Assembly: GCA_910589555.1 (NCBI GenBank)
Contig: CAJUTE010000018.1
Location: forward strand, 1 to 46,332
From: an uncultured Muribaculum sp.
Lineage (GTDB): Bacteria; Bacteroidota; Bacteroidia; Bacteroidales; Muribaculaceae
DNA: 46,332 nt
Reading direction: 5' to 3'
The position numbers were made by a program, and so were the translations under genes. The notes under the pieces were generated by a model, which was not told where the DNA came from, searched no databases, and saw only the letters and a program-made list of their open reading frames with translations. This document shows, one piece after another, positions 17,957-26,116 of this stretch. Every line of letters starts with the position of its first letter. The stretch's first letter is position 1.

Positions 17957-18412
17957 TTATTTGCAGCAGGGAATTTTTTTGATGCGGTTTTCGTGTCTGC
18001 CGCCTTCAAAGGGGGTGTTGAGGAATTCGTCGACGATGGCGAGTGCCAGTGTGGGTTCGATGAATCGTGCGGGCAGCACAAGCACATTGGCGTTGTTGTG
18101 GGCGCGTGCAAGACGTGCAAGCTCCACATTCCAGCACAGAGCCGCACGTATGCCCTGATGCTTGTTCAGGGTCATGGCGATGCCGTTGCCGCTGCCGCAT
18201 ATAGCTATTCCCGGATAGTTAACGCCGCGTTCGATGGCTTCGGCGCAGGGGTGGGCGAAATCGGCGTAGTCGCAACTGTCGGCACTGTGAGTGCCGAAGT
18301 CATTACACTCTATCCCTTGCGACAGAAGATAGCCTTCGATTATACCTTTCAGTTCATAGCCTGCATGATCGCTGCAGGTGGCGATTTTCTTTCCTTCTTC
18401 GATGATTGACAT
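17957..18412 (-). CDS. rpiB: ribose-5-phosphate isomerase B
   Basis: Interconverts ribose-5-phosphate and ribulose-5-phosphate in the non-oxidative pentose phosphate pathway. It has 151 residues, the usual RpiB length. Seen: SDHAGYELK near the N-terminus (phosphate/base site), DFGTHS, DYADFAHPCAEAI, the catalytic-cysteine loop GIAICGSGNGIAMTLNK, and GIRAALCWN followed by ARAHNNANVLVLPAR. It starts 23 bases after the stop of the ABC exporter gene and is probably co-transcribed with it; the pairing has no obvious metabolic logic. Confidence 0.94.
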   Translation of the reverse strand: MSIIEEGKKIATCSDHAGYELKGIIEGYLLSQGIECNDFGTHSADSCDYADFAHPCAEAIERGVNYPGIAICGSGNGIAMTLNKHQGIRAALCWNVELARLARAHNNANVLVLPARFIEPTLALAIVDEFLNTPFEGGRHENRIKKIPCCK

Positions 18413-18435
18413 GGCAAATATGGTATTGTGTATGG

Positions 18436-20262
18436 TTAGAATTTCTGCATATCAACGAGCCGCTTATAGTAGCCGTTTTTGGCGATCAACTCGTCATGGG
18501 TGCCGGCTTCCACGATTTTTCCTTCATTCATTACGCATATCATGTCGGCATTTTTGATGGTCGACAGGCGGTGGGCTATCACGATTGTGGTGCGGTCCTT
18601 CATGAGTCGGTCGAGTGCCGTCTGCACGAGCTTCTCATTCTGGCTGTCGAGCGCCGAGGTTGCCTCGTCGAGAATGAGTATGGGCGGATTCTTCAGGATG
18701 GCGCGGGCTATGGAGAGACGTTGGCGCTGTCCTCCCGAGAGCCGGCATCCGCGGTCGCCTATGCAGGTGTCATAGCCATGTTCCGATTCGATGATGAATT
18801 CGTGGGCATTGGCTATCTTTGCCGCTTCCTCCACCTGCTCCTTGGTGGCATTGTCGACGCCGAAAGTGATATTGTTGTAGAAGGTGTCGTTGAACAGGAT
18901 AGCCTCCTGATTCACATTGCCCATGAAGCTGCGCAGCTCATGCACTTTAAGGTCGCGTATGTCGATGCCGTCGACAAGAATCTGCCCCTTGTCGATGTCG
19001 TAGAATCGAGGCAGGAGGTCGGCGAGTGTCGATTTGCCCGATCCGCTCTGTCCCACGATAGCCACGGTCGCTCCTGCGGGGATCTTCAACGACACGTCGT
19101 CCACCACCGGTTTCTCACCGTAGGCAAATGTCACGTCGCGATATTCGATGTCGCCCTTAAGGTGGTCGATGTGCTGTGGCTTGGCGGGATCCTTGATGGG
19201 ATTGTCGGTATTGAGGATTTTATCCACGCGTTCCATTGAGGCAAGTCCTTTCTGGATGGCATATACTGCCTTGGAAAGCTCCTTGGCGGGATTGATGATG
19301 CTGTAGAATATCACCATGTAGTAGATGAACGACGGGGCGGTGATCGATGAGGTGCCCATGATGATGAGCGTGCCTCCAAACCATAGCACGATCGCGATGG
19401 TGAGAGTGCCGAGGAACTCGCTCATGGGGTGAGCGAGCGACTGGCGGCGTGCTATGCGGTTGCTGATGTTGAAAAACACCTGGTTTTCGCGGCGGAAACG
19501 GTTTCTGACTTTCCCCTCGGCATTGAATGCCTTGATGATGCGCAGCCCTCCGAGGGTCTCCTCGATGTTGGACATGAGCACGCCCCACTGGTTCTGACCT
19601 TCGAGCGACTTGCGTTTCAGTCTTTTTCCGATGCGTCCCATCACTACTCCGGCAAGCGGCAGAAGAATGAGCACAAACACGGTGAGCTGCCATGAGATGA
19701 CCACCATCATCACGAGGCACACGATGATCATGATGGGGTTCTTGAAAAACATATCGAGCGACGACATAATCGAATTCTCGATTTCAGCCACGTCGCCGGT
19801 CATACGCGCCATCACATCGCCTTTGCGGGCTTCGGTGAAGAACGAGATGGGAAGGTTCAGAATCTTGTCATACATATAGTTGCGTATGTCGCGCACTATT
19901 CCTGAACGCATGGGGATGATGAAGTAGGAACTGAGGTAGGTGACTCCGGTTTTCAGTCCGGTCATCACCACGAGCAGAGCGGCGAGCCCGGCAAGGGCGC
20001 CCGATGGTCCCCAGTCGGCTATCATCAGCTGAGTGTAGTAATAGAAGTTGTTTATCACCACATCCTTCAGCGATCCGGCATCCATAGGCATATAATCATA
20101 GTGCCCCTCTTTTATGCCGAAAAGCATCTCCAGGATGGGGATTATAACCGCAAAAGAGAACAGAGTCAGAAATGCGGCGAGTATGTTGAAGATTATGTTG
20201 AGCGCGAGGTTCTTTTTATAAGGCGGGACGAAGCGCTTGATAATCTTGAAAAATTCTTTCAT
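18436..20262 (-). CDS. MsbA-like ABC exporter (half-transporter)
   Basis: Inner-membrane ABC exporter of 608 residues, working as a homodimer. An N-terminal six-helix transmembrane domain (about 1-340, with FFTEARKGDVMARMTGDVAE as coupling region) is fused to a nucleotide-binding domain. The Walker A motif GQSGSGKST, the Q-loop region NQEAILFNDT, the signature LSGGQRQRLSIARA, Walker B ILILDEATSALD and the switch AHRLSTI are all intact. The organisation fits lipid A/lipid or multidrug exporters of the MsbA group; the substrate is not decided by sequence alone. It is followed within 23 bases by rpiB. An exact TAATTTTG -7 box lies about 85 bases upstream. Confidence 0.9.
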   Translation of the reverse strand: MKEFFKIIKRFVPPYKKNLALNIIFNILAAFLTLFSFAVIIPILEMLFGIKEGHYDYMPMDAGSLKDVVINNFYYYTQLMIADWGPSGALAGLAALLVVMTGLKTGVTYLSSYFIIPMRSGIVRDIRNYMYDKILNLPISFFTEARKGDVMARMTGDVAEIENSIMSSLDMFFKNPIMIIVCLVMMVVISWQLTVFVLILLPLAGVVMGRIGKRLKRKSLEGQNQWGVLMSNIEETLGGLRIIKAFNAEGKVRNRFRRENQVFFNISNRIARRQSLAHPMSEFLGTLTIAIVLWFGGTLIIMGTSSITAPSFIYYMVIFYSIINPAKELSKAVYAIQKGLASMERVDKILNTDNPIKDPAKPQHIDHLKGDIEYRDVTFAYGEKPVVDDVSLKIPAGATVAIVGQSGSGKSTLADLLPRFYDIDKGQILVDGIDIRDLKVHELRSFMGNVNQEAILFNDTFYNNITFGVDNATKEQVEEAAKIANAHEFIIESEHGYDTCIGDRGCRLSGGQRQRLSIARAILKNPPILILDEATSALDSQNEKLVQTALDRLMKDRTTIVIAHRLSTIKNADMICVMNEGKIVEAGTHDELIAKNGYYKRLVDMQKF

Positions 20263-20346
20263 ATAAATACTTTTTTATGCAAGCCTAAACCGTTACAACG
20301 TGATAATAAATCCGGGTATTACGGACCATGGCAAATAATACTGTTG

Positions 20347-20354
20347 CAAAATTA
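20347..20354 (-). promoter_or_regulatory. -7 promoter element for the ABC exporter-rpiB unit
   Basis: The minus strand reads TAATTTTG, an exact TAnnTTTG match, 85 bases upstream of the ATG at 20262. It is divergent from the promoter at 20422. Confidence 0.5.
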
Positions 20355-20421
20355 GCAAAATTCGGGTAGCTCCAAGCAATCATAATGCAACAATTCTTTA
20401 TATTGGTGTAAAGTTTTTTCG

Positions 20422-20429
20422 TAACTTTG
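20422..20429 (+). promoter_or_regulatory. -7 promoter element for the polyferredoxin-thyA-folA operon
   Basis: TAACTTTG, an exact TAnnTTTG match, preceded by TTTTTTCG. The predicted leader is only about 13 bases before ATG 20449. Confidence 0.55.
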
Positions 20430-20448
20430 TCAATCATGGCAATTCCGG

Positions 20449-21414
20449 ATGAAGGGAAACGGACTGAAAATAGTAAGAATCATTGTGTCGTTGGCGGTGT
20501 TTTTCGCCACCACGCTGCTGTGGGTGTGTTACGGACCTGCTGTGGCGCGCTATATGGCATGGGCTACAAAAATCCAGATTTTCCCTATGGCTATGGCGCT
20601 TTCGGTGACCATGGCGGCGTTCTGGGTGCTTGCCGCATGGCTCTTTGGGCGCATCTACTGTTCGTCGGTGTGTCCGCTTGGCACATGGTTTGACATAGTT
20701 GGCGCCGTGGGGCGGCACAGCCGCAAGGGCACGCTGCGTGACTATCATTATTCTCCGGCGCTCAACCGCTGGCGTTATGGCTCGTTGCTTTTGGTGCTCG
20801 CCTGCTTTATAGGCGAGGTCACTATCGTCCCTGCCCTGGTTGACCCCTACAGCATCTACGGGCAGGCGGCGGTCAACCTGATGAAGCCGTGCTGGGGATA
20901 TGCCTGCAATCTCATTTCGCGTCTTGGCGAGATGACGGGACTTTGGCATTTCGGGCAGGTGAGGATCATAACCGCCGGAGTGTTCTACACGGCGCTCTCG
21001 GGGGCGATTCTACTGTCGGTGAGTATTCCGGCATGGCTGTACGGCAGGACCTACTGCAACTCGATATGCCCCATCGGCACTGTATTAGGGATGTGCAGCC
21101 GACAGTCGCTGTGGCACATTGATATCGACACCGATGTATGCACCAATTGCCGCAAGTGTGAGCACGTGTGCAAGGCATCGTGCATAAATATGGATGACCA
21201 CGTGGTCGACGGCTCGCGCTGCGTGAACTGCTTTGACTGTCTTGCCGTGTGTCCCGACGATGCGATATTCTATCGTATAACCCGCAAGCAGCTGTCGTTG
21301 CCGATGATGCAGCGCATAAATCCTCCCGGAGTGAATGCCACGGCTTCGTGCGCCTCGGCTGAAACAACCTCTTATAATCCGACTAAACAGAACGACAATG
21401 AAACAATATCTTGA
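20449..21414 (+). CDS. membrane polyferredoxin (NapH/YccM-like 4Fe-4S protein)
   Basis: Inner-membrane iron-sulfur electron-transfer protein of 321 residues. There are two Fer4_5-type motifs at membrane ends (FGRIYCSSVCPLGT, Cys71/Cys75; YGRTYCNSICPIGT, Cys203/Cys207). About five hydrophobic segments follow, then two classical [4Fe-4S] ligand sets: CTNCRKCEHVC (231-241) and CVNCFDCLAVC (258-268), the second followed by PDDA. A polar tail of about 40 residues ends the protein. Relatives pass electrons from quinol or ferredoxin to periplasmic enzymes; the partner is unknown here. The 3' end overlaps thyA by 17 bases, so the gene heads a polyferredoxin-thyA-folA unit. An ATG at 20436 opens a different frame and is not used. 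Confidence 0.85.
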   Translation: MKGNGLKIVRIIVSLAVFFATTLLWVCYGPAVARYMAWATKIQIFPMAMALSVTMAAFWVLAAWLFGRIYCSSVCPLGTWFDIVGAVGRHSRKGTLRDYHYSPALNRWRYGSLLLVLACFIGEVTIVPALVDPYSIYGQAAVNLMKPCWGYACNLISRLGEMTGLWHFGQVRIITAGVFYTALSGAILLSVSIPAWLYGRTYCNSICPIGTVLGMCSRQSLWHIDIDTDVCTNCRKCEHVCKASCINMDDHVVDGSRCVNCFDCLAVCPDDAIFYRITRKQLSLPMMQRINPPGVNATASCASAETTSYNPTKQNDNETIS

Positions 21415-22192
21415 CCTCTTGCGCCATGTAAAGGAGAATGGCGTGCAAAAAAGCGACCGCACCGGAACAGGCACACGCAGTGTGTTTGGCTATCAGATGC
21501 GGTTTAATATCGATGACGGATTCCCGTTGCTGACTACAAAGAAACTGCATCTCAAGTCGATCATTTACGAGCTGTTGTGGTTCCTGAAGGGCGACACCAA
21601 CGTGCATTATCTACAGGAAAACGGGGTTAGGATATGGAACGAATGGGCTGATCCCGACGGTTCGGTGGGTCACATCTATGGCTATCAGTGGCGTTCATGG
21701 CCTGATTACAAGGGCGGGCACATCGACCAGATAGCCGAGGTGATAAAGACCATAAAGGAGAATCCCGATTCGCGCCGCATTCTGGTGAGCGCGTGGAATG
21801 TAGCCGATCTTGACAACATGAATCTGCCCCCGTGCCATCTGCTGTTCCAGTTTTATGTAGCCGACGGACGTCTGAGCCTTCAGCTATATCAGCGTTCGGC
21901 TGATACGTTTTTGGGTGTTCCGTTCAACATCGCTTCCTATGCATTGCTGCTGATGATGGTGGCTCAGGTGACAGGATTGAAAGCCGGGGACTTTATCCAC
22001 ACACTCGGCGACGCCCACATCTATAATGACCATATCGAGCAGGTGGATTTGCAGCTTACGCGTGATCCGCGTCCGCTTCCGCGCATGAAGCTCAATCCCG
22101 ACGTGAAGTCGATATTTGACTTTAAGTATGAGGATTTCACGCTTGAGGATTATGATCCGCATCCCCACATCAAAGCCAAGGTGTCGGTATGA
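21398..22192 (+). CDS. thyA: thymidylate synthase
   Basis: Makes dTMP from dUMP using methylene-tetrahydrofolate. It has 264 residues, the same length as E. coli ThyA. The catalytic Cys146 sits in MNLPPCHLLFQFYV. SDRTGTGT near the N-terminus, the dUMP-binding RRILVSAWN and QRSADTFLGVPFNIASYA, and the HIYNDHIEQ segment are all intact. I chose ATG 21398 (MKQYLDLL), which overlaps the end of the polyferredoxin gene by 17 bases; the in-frame extension to 21335 lies wholly inside that gene and is not family-like. It overlaps folA by 4 bases (ATGA), a pairing that recycles the dihydrofolate produced here. Confidence 0.96.
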   Translation: MKQYLDLLRHVKENGVQKSDRTGTGTRSVFGYQMRFNIDDGFPLLTTKKLHLKSIIYELLWFLKGDTNVHYLQENGVRIWNEWADPDGSVGHIYGYQWRSWPDYKGGHIDQIAEVIKTIKENPDSRRILVSAWNVADLDNMNLPPCHLLFQFYVADGRLSLQLYQRSADTFLGVPFNIASYALLLMMVAQVTGLKAGDFIHTLGDAHIYNDHIEQVDLQLTRDPRPLPRMKLNPDVKSIFDFKYEDFTLEDYDPHPHIKAKVSV

Positions 22193-22686
22193 GCGCTACG
22201 GTTTCGATTATAGTTGCCATGACTCCGTCGGGAGCCATAGGGCGTAACGGGGATCTGCTATATCATATAAGCGCCGACCTGAAGCGCTTCAAGGCGGTGA
22301 CAATGGGCAAGCCGGTGGTGATGGGGCGAAAGACTTTTGAATCGCTCCCCGGCGGCGCTTTGCCCGGGCGCAGAAATATTGTCATAACCCGCAACAAGGG
22401 GTATGAGGCTCCGGGAGTAGAGGTTGCCGGCTCGCTTGACGAGGCGCTTGCCATGACCGCGGAGGTTGAGGAGGTGATGATAATAGGCGGCGCCGAGATC
22501 TACAGAATGGCTTCGGCGGTGGCACAACGGGTGTATCTGACTCTTATCGAATCGGAGGTTGCCGACGCTGACACTTTTATCTCCCCGTTTGATAAAGAAA
22601 CGTGGGCGATCATTGAGGAATCTGACCCCATGACCGACCCACGTTCAGGTGTGGTGTATAGATTTTTGAATCTTCAACGTCGTTGA
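22189..22686 (+). CDS. folA: dihydrofolate reductase
   Basis: Reduces dihydrofolate to tetrahydrofolate with NADPH; target of trimethoprim. It has 165 residues. Seen: SIIVAMTPSGAIGRNGDLLY (6-25), the substrate-binding Asp30 in ISADLKRFK, MGRKTFESLPG (NADPH loop), RRNIVITRN and IIGGAEIYRM. At the position where E. coli has Met20-Pro21-Trp22 this protein has Leu23-Leu24-Tyr25, a variant of the Met20 loop/active-site wall. ATGA start overlap with thyA shows translational coupling. The stop is only 10 bases from the stop of the convergent era gene, with no terminator visible between them. Confidence 0.94.
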   Translation: MSATVSIIVAMTPSGAIGRNGDLLYHISADLKRFKAVTMGKPVVMGRKTFESLPGGALPGRRNIVITRNKGYEAPGVEVAGSLDEALAMTAEVEEVMIIGGAEIYRMASAVAQRVYLTLIESEVADADTFISPFDKETWAIIEESDPMTDPRSGVVYRFLNLQRR

Positions 22687-22696
22687 CGTGTGATCA

Positions 22697-23587
22697 TCAT
22701 TCGATATAGCCGAAAGAGCGCAGCTTGTTCTCACGGTTGCGCCAGTCTTTCTCGACCTTGACAAAGAGTTCGAGATACACGTGCTTGTCGAAGAATTTCT
22801 CAATGTCTTTTCGGGCTTCGGTGCCTATTTTCTTCAGCATGCTGCCCCCTTTTCCGATGATGATGCCTTTCTGGGAATCGCGTTCCACGTAGATCACTGT
22901 CATGATGTGGATGCTGTCCTCTTTCTCGTCAAATTTTTCGACAACCACCTCCACTGAATAGGGCACCTCCTTGTCGAGATGAAGCAACAGCTTTTCGCGG
23001 ATTATTTCGGTCACGAAGAAACGAGCCGGTTTGTCGGTCAACGCGTCTTTGCCGAAATATGGAGGAGCTACCGGCAGAAGCTCGATGATGCGGTTCATGA
23101 GCACATTCACGTTGAATCCGAGTTTTGCCGAGGTGGGAAGGATTTCGGCGTTGGGGAGCAGTTTGTGCCAGCGGTCCACTATCTCGTTCAGCTCATCGTT
23201 GCCCTTCAGCAGGTCAACTTTGTTGATCACCAACAGCACAGGCACTTTCTCTTTTGCCACTTTTTCAAGGAAGTCGGCATTTTTGGTGGGATCCTCGACC
23301 ACGTCGGTCACATAAAGGAGCACGTCGGCATCGGTCAACGCTCCTTCCGAGAATTCGCGCATCGCTTCCTGCATCTTATAGTTTGGTTTCAGCACACCGG
23401 GGGTGTCAGAGAATACGATCTGATAGTCGTCGGTGTTCACTATGCCGGTTATGCGGTGGCGCGTGGTCTGGGCTTTTGAGGTAATGATACTGATGCGTTC
23501 GCCGACCAAGTCGTTCATCAATGTGGACTTGCCGACGTTAGGATTGCCAACGATGTTGACAAACCCTGATTTATGATTTTCGTTCAT
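22697..23587 (-). CDS. era: GTPase Era
   Basis: Essential GTPase that binds the 3' end of 16S rRNA and assists 30S subunit maturation. It has 296 residues. The G domain shows G1 GNPNVGKS (14-21), G2 around TTRHRITG, G3 DTPG, G4 NKVD and G5 TSAK. The C-terminal KH domain has IIIGKGGSMLKKIG and the usual end LRSFGY. The start is ATG 23587. Upstream on the same strand lie an exact -7 box at 23742-23749, a 21-codon ORF and a 16-bp hairpin, described separately, which may control its expression. Confidence 0.96.
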   Translation of the reverse strand: MNENHKSGFVNIVGNPNVGKSTLMNDLVGERISIITSKAQTTRHRITGIVNTDDYQIVFSDTPGVLKPNYKMQEAMREFSEGALTDADVLLYVTDVVEDPTKNADFLEKVAKEKVPVLLVINKVDLLKGNDELNEIVDRWHKLLPNAEILPTSAKLGFNVNVLMNRIIELLPVAPPYFGKDALTDKPARFFVTEIIREKLLLHLDKEVPYSVEVVVEKFDEKEDSIHIMTVIYVERDSQKGIIIGKGGSMLKKIGTEARKDIEKFFDKHVYLELFVKVEKDWRNRENKLRSFGYIE

Positions 23588-23662
23588 ACACTTGAATTTT
23601 TTTTCGGTTTCTAAATATACATATATAAGTATAACAAAGCAGATCGGGAAAATATTGCACCG

Positions 23663-23728
23663 TCATAAAATTACTACGGGCGAGTCTCCCGACCCACCCG
23701 TAATAATTAACCTTAAATCTAATACCAT
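23663..23728 (-). CDS. possible leader peptide upstream of era (21 codons)
   Basis: ORF from ATG 23728 to TGA 23665-23663, beginning MVLDLRLIITGG. It would start about 8 bases after the predicted TSS of the promoter at 23742 and runs through both arms of the hairpin at 23669-23708. Translation would therefore open that hairpin. No coding statistics support it, and its reality rests on position and arrangement only. Confidence 0.3.
   Translation of the reverse strand: MVLDLRLIITGGSGDSPVVIL
23669..23708 (-). promoter_or_regulatory. attenuator-like hairpin in the era leader
   Basis: On the minus strand, the arm AATTATTACGGGTGGG (complement of 23693-23708) pairs along 16 bases, including three G-U pairs, with the complement of 23669-23684. 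The loop is 8 bases (TCGGGAGA). TTTTATGA at the 3' side resembles a short terminator tail. It could terminate a small RNA of about 75 bases or attenuate era. Confidence 0.5.
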
Positions 23729-23741
23729 GAAAAACACAGTG

Positions 23742-23749
23742 CAAATATA
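23742..23749 (-). promoter_or_regulatory. -7 promoter element for era and its leader
   Basis: The minus strand reads TATATTTG, an exact TAnnTTTG match. A TSS near 23735 would give a leader of about 150 bases before era. It is divergent from the two-component system promoter region. Confidence 0.5.
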
Positions 23750-23801
23750 GTAATTATAACTACTAAACACGGGGGATGGTAAATGGTTCGGGAAAAACGT
23801 A

Positions 23802-23822
23802 AGTTTAACATTAGTTAACATT
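23802..23822 (+). promoter_or_regulatory. direct repeat, candidate response-regulator site
   Basis: Two adjacent direct repeats AGTTTAACATT (23802-23812) and AGTTAACATT (23813-23822), about one helical turn apart. They lie immediately upstream of a near-consensus -7 (TAATTTTA, 23842-23849) that lacks a spaced -33 box. Tandem direct repeats of this pitch are typical of OmpR/PhoB-family binding, so autoregulation by the product of the next gene is likely. A second possible -7 (TAAGTTTA, 23800-23807) overlaps the repeat. Confidence 0.45.
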
Positions 23823-23874
23823 GTTTGTCGCCCATTCTGAGTAATTTTACATTCAAAATAAAAAATCTAATTCA

Positions 23875-24585
23875 ATGAGAATAAAAATATTGGTAGTAGA
23901 TGACGAGGAAGCTCTTGGCGAAATATTGAAATATAACCTTGAACTTGACGGCTATGAGGTGGATACTGCTCTTTCGGCAGAGGAAGCGCTGACCATGGAT
24001 CTGTCAAGCTATTCCCTTTTCATTCTTGACATAATGATGGACCAGCTTAGCGGATTTGACTTCGCGAAGCAGTTGAAGAATAACACAGCGACCGAGAATA
24101 CGCCTATCATATTCTGCTCGGCTCTCAATGGCGAGGACGACACGGTGATGGGGCTTAACCTCGGAGGCGATGACTATATCACCAAACCGTTTGTGATAAG
24201 CGAGGTGCTTGCCCGTGTTCGCGCGGTGTTGCGTCGCAGCCACGTTTCCCAGCAGTATGCCTACAACCTGTCGAAAGGTATCCAGGAGCCCGATATCGTG
24301 TTCAAGACATTGCGCGTGGACCGCAATGAGAAGACCTGCTATCTGAACGGCGAGCCTGTGACATTGACAAAGACTGAGTTTGAGATACTTATGTTCTTCC
24401 TCACTCACCGAGGCAGGATTTATTCTCGTGAGGAGATTATACGCGAGGTGTGGCCGGAGGATGTGGTCGTGTCTAATCGCACCATTGATACCAATATCAC
24501 CCGTCTTCGTAAAAAGATAGAGCCTTACGGGAATAATATCATCACTCGTTTAGGTTTCGGTTATGGTTTTAAGGAGACGGTTTAG
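23875..24585 (+). CDS. OmpR/PhoB-family response regulator
   Basis: DNA-binding response regulator of 236 residues. Receiver domain with acidic pocket Asp9/Asp10, phospho-acceptor Asp52 (FILDIMM) and Lys104 (YITKPF). The C-terminal winged-helix Trans_reg_C domain has LTKTEFEILMFFLTHRGR, SREEIIREVW and TIDTNITRLRKKI. It overlaps the histidine kinase gene by 23 bases, so the two are translationally coupled. The closest named pair in Bacteroidales is RprXY, but orthology cannot be shown here. Direct repeats upstream suggest autoregulation. Confidence 0.92.
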   Translation: MRIKILVVDDEEALGEILKYNLELDGYEVDTALSAEEALTMDLSSYSLFILDIMMDQLSGFDFAKQLKNNTATENTPIIFCSALNGEDDTVMGLNLGGDDYITKPFVISEVLARVRAVLRRSHVSQQYAYNLSKGIQEPDIVFKTLRVDRNEKTCYLNGEPVTLTKTEFEILMFFLTHRGRIYSREEIIREVWPEDVVVSNRTIDTNITRLRKKIEPYGNNIITRLGFGYGFKETV

Positions 24586-26050
24586 CTACTGGGGCAGGCT
24601 GTTTCTTCCGCTCGTTGTGTTTTTGTGGGGATTGATTGCCGTTCAGGCATATTCCCGCTACAATAGTGAGAAGGAATTCCGCACCGAGCAATTGGCTAAT
24701 GACCTTGAGCTGATCAACGCCCGCATCATAGACGCTTACGAGAATGACGTAGAGCTTGAGCCGTTTATCAGGTTCATCGAAAATTATTATGACGACACCG
24801 AGCTCAATGGTGTGCGCATATCGATTTACGATGACAATGACAGCTTGATGTTCAGCAGCGGTGTGCCTATACCTATTTATACAGACTCTGACACGGTGCC
24901 GGAATTTGCCGAGGCGGTGGCGAGCGGTCATGGAACAGCGTTGCGCCATAGTTCGATAGTCGACAAATTCTATTTCTTTGACGTGCGCCGCAGTGACGAT
25001 GGCAAGATTTACGTGCACACAGCGATGCCTTATACCGAGGCGCTGTTGAAGTCGGTCACTGTCGATAGCGGAATGTGGAATGTGTTGCTGCTGATGGCTA
25101 CGGTTGCAACTATGTTCTTGTTCTTTTTCACACGCTATCTTGCTAAAAACGTGAAGTTGCTCCATGCATTTGCTGTTAAAGCGGCAAACGGTGACGAGAT
25201 TGACGAGACTGTGCCTTTTTCAAAGGATGAGCTTGGCGACGTGTCACGCAAAATCGTGTCGCTTTACCGAGATAAAGCTGAAGCTAATGAGCGTTCGGAA
25301 CGCGAGCATCGTCTTGCCTTGAAAATCAACGAGGAGAAGATGAGGATGACCAAGCAGCTCACCAACAATATAAATCACGAGCTTAAGACGCCGGTGGGTG
25401 TGATAAAGGGTTATCTTGACACTCTTGCCGAGCATCCTGAGATGGATGAGGTGGCGCGCAAGCGTTTTCTTGACAAAGCGCGTGAGCACATGGACCGCCT
25501 GTGTTCCATGCTCAACGACCTGTCGTCGATGACGCGTCTTGAAGATGGCGGCGCCGGTGTGATGAGGGAAAAGGTGGACTTCAGCGAGCTGGTACAGAAT
25601 CTGTCGATGGAGCTAAAGAATATACAGTTGAACAATGGTGTTCAATTCGTCTACAATCTTCCTCCCGGTTGTTTTGTGCTTGGCAACTATAACCTGCTTT
25701 ACGCCATGATCATCAATCTGGTGCGTAACGCCGATTTCCATAGCCACGGCACCGAGTGCGGGATAAAGCTCCTGTCGGAAAACAATCGTGAGTACCGCTT
25801 TTCATTTTATGACAATGGCACCGGTGTGGGTGAAGAGCATCTGCCGCATCTTTTCGAACGCTTTTACCGCATCGATAAAGGACGCTCGCGTAAAGTGGGC
25901 GGAACAGGATTGGGACTGCCCATCGTGAAGAATACCATCAATGTAATGGGAGGCACCATCAATGTTAAAAACCGTGCCGAAGGCGGTCTTGAATTTGTGT
26001 TTACCTTGCCTAAATGGAAAGAAAACGAGGCAAATAAGCCGAGCATCTGA
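24563..26050 (+). CDS. sensor histidine kinase
   Basis: Membrane sensor kinase of 495 residues, partner of the overlapping response regulator gene. First membrane segment about 11-30, a periplasmic sensor domain of about 140 residues, a second membrane segment about 172-190, and a HAMP-like linker. The dimerisation/phospho-acceptor helix has His272 in NNINHELKTPVG. The ATP-binding domain has N-box LVRNADFHS, DNGTGVG, FYRIDKGRSRKVGGTGLGL and IVKNTINVMGG. The kinase is complete. The signal sensed is unknown. Confidence 0.92.
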   Translation: MVLRRRFSYWGRLFLPLVVFLWGLIAVQAYSRYNSEKEFRTEQLANDLELINARIIDAYENDVELEPFIRFIENYYDDTELNGVRISIYDDNDSLMFSSGVPIPIYTDSDTVPEFAEAVASGHGTALRHSSIVDKFYFFDVRRSDDGKIYVHTAMPYTEALLKSVTVDSGMWNVLLLMATVATMFLFFFTRYLAKNVKLLHAFAVKAANGDEIDETVPFSKDELGDVSRKIVSLYRDKAEANERSEREHRLALKINEEKMRMTKQLTNNINHELKTPVGVIKGYLDTLAEHPEMDEVARKRFLDKAREHMDRLCSMLNDLSSMTRLEDGGAGVMREKVDFSELVQNLSMELKNIQLNNGVQFVYNLPPGCFVLGNYNLLYAMIINLVRNADFHSHGTECGIKLLSENNREYRFSFYDNGTGVGEEHLPHLFERFYRIDKGRSRKVGGTGLGLPIVKNTINVMGGTINVKNRAEGGLEFVFTLPKWKENEANKPSI

Positions 26051-26102
26051 AATATTATTCAAATTGGAATAACGCTGTAATCGCTTTGTAATACCGAAGT
26101 GC

Positions 26103-26110
26103 TATCTTTG
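26103..26110 (+). promoter_or_regulatory. -7 promoter element of an unassigned transcript
   Basis: TATCTTTG, an exact TAnnTTTG match, 53 bases after the histidine kinase stop. The -33 spacing is not canonical (TTTG at 26085-26088 is only 14 bases away). No credible gene follows before the terminator at 26316. Confidence 0.4.
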
Positions 26111-26116
26111 CATTGT

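Noticed and set aside
22687..22696. Terminator between folA and era
   Set aside because: Only 10 bases separate the two stops. The small palindromes there (TGATCA, and TCAACG-T-CGTTGA with a one-base loop) cannot form a normal terminator hairpin.
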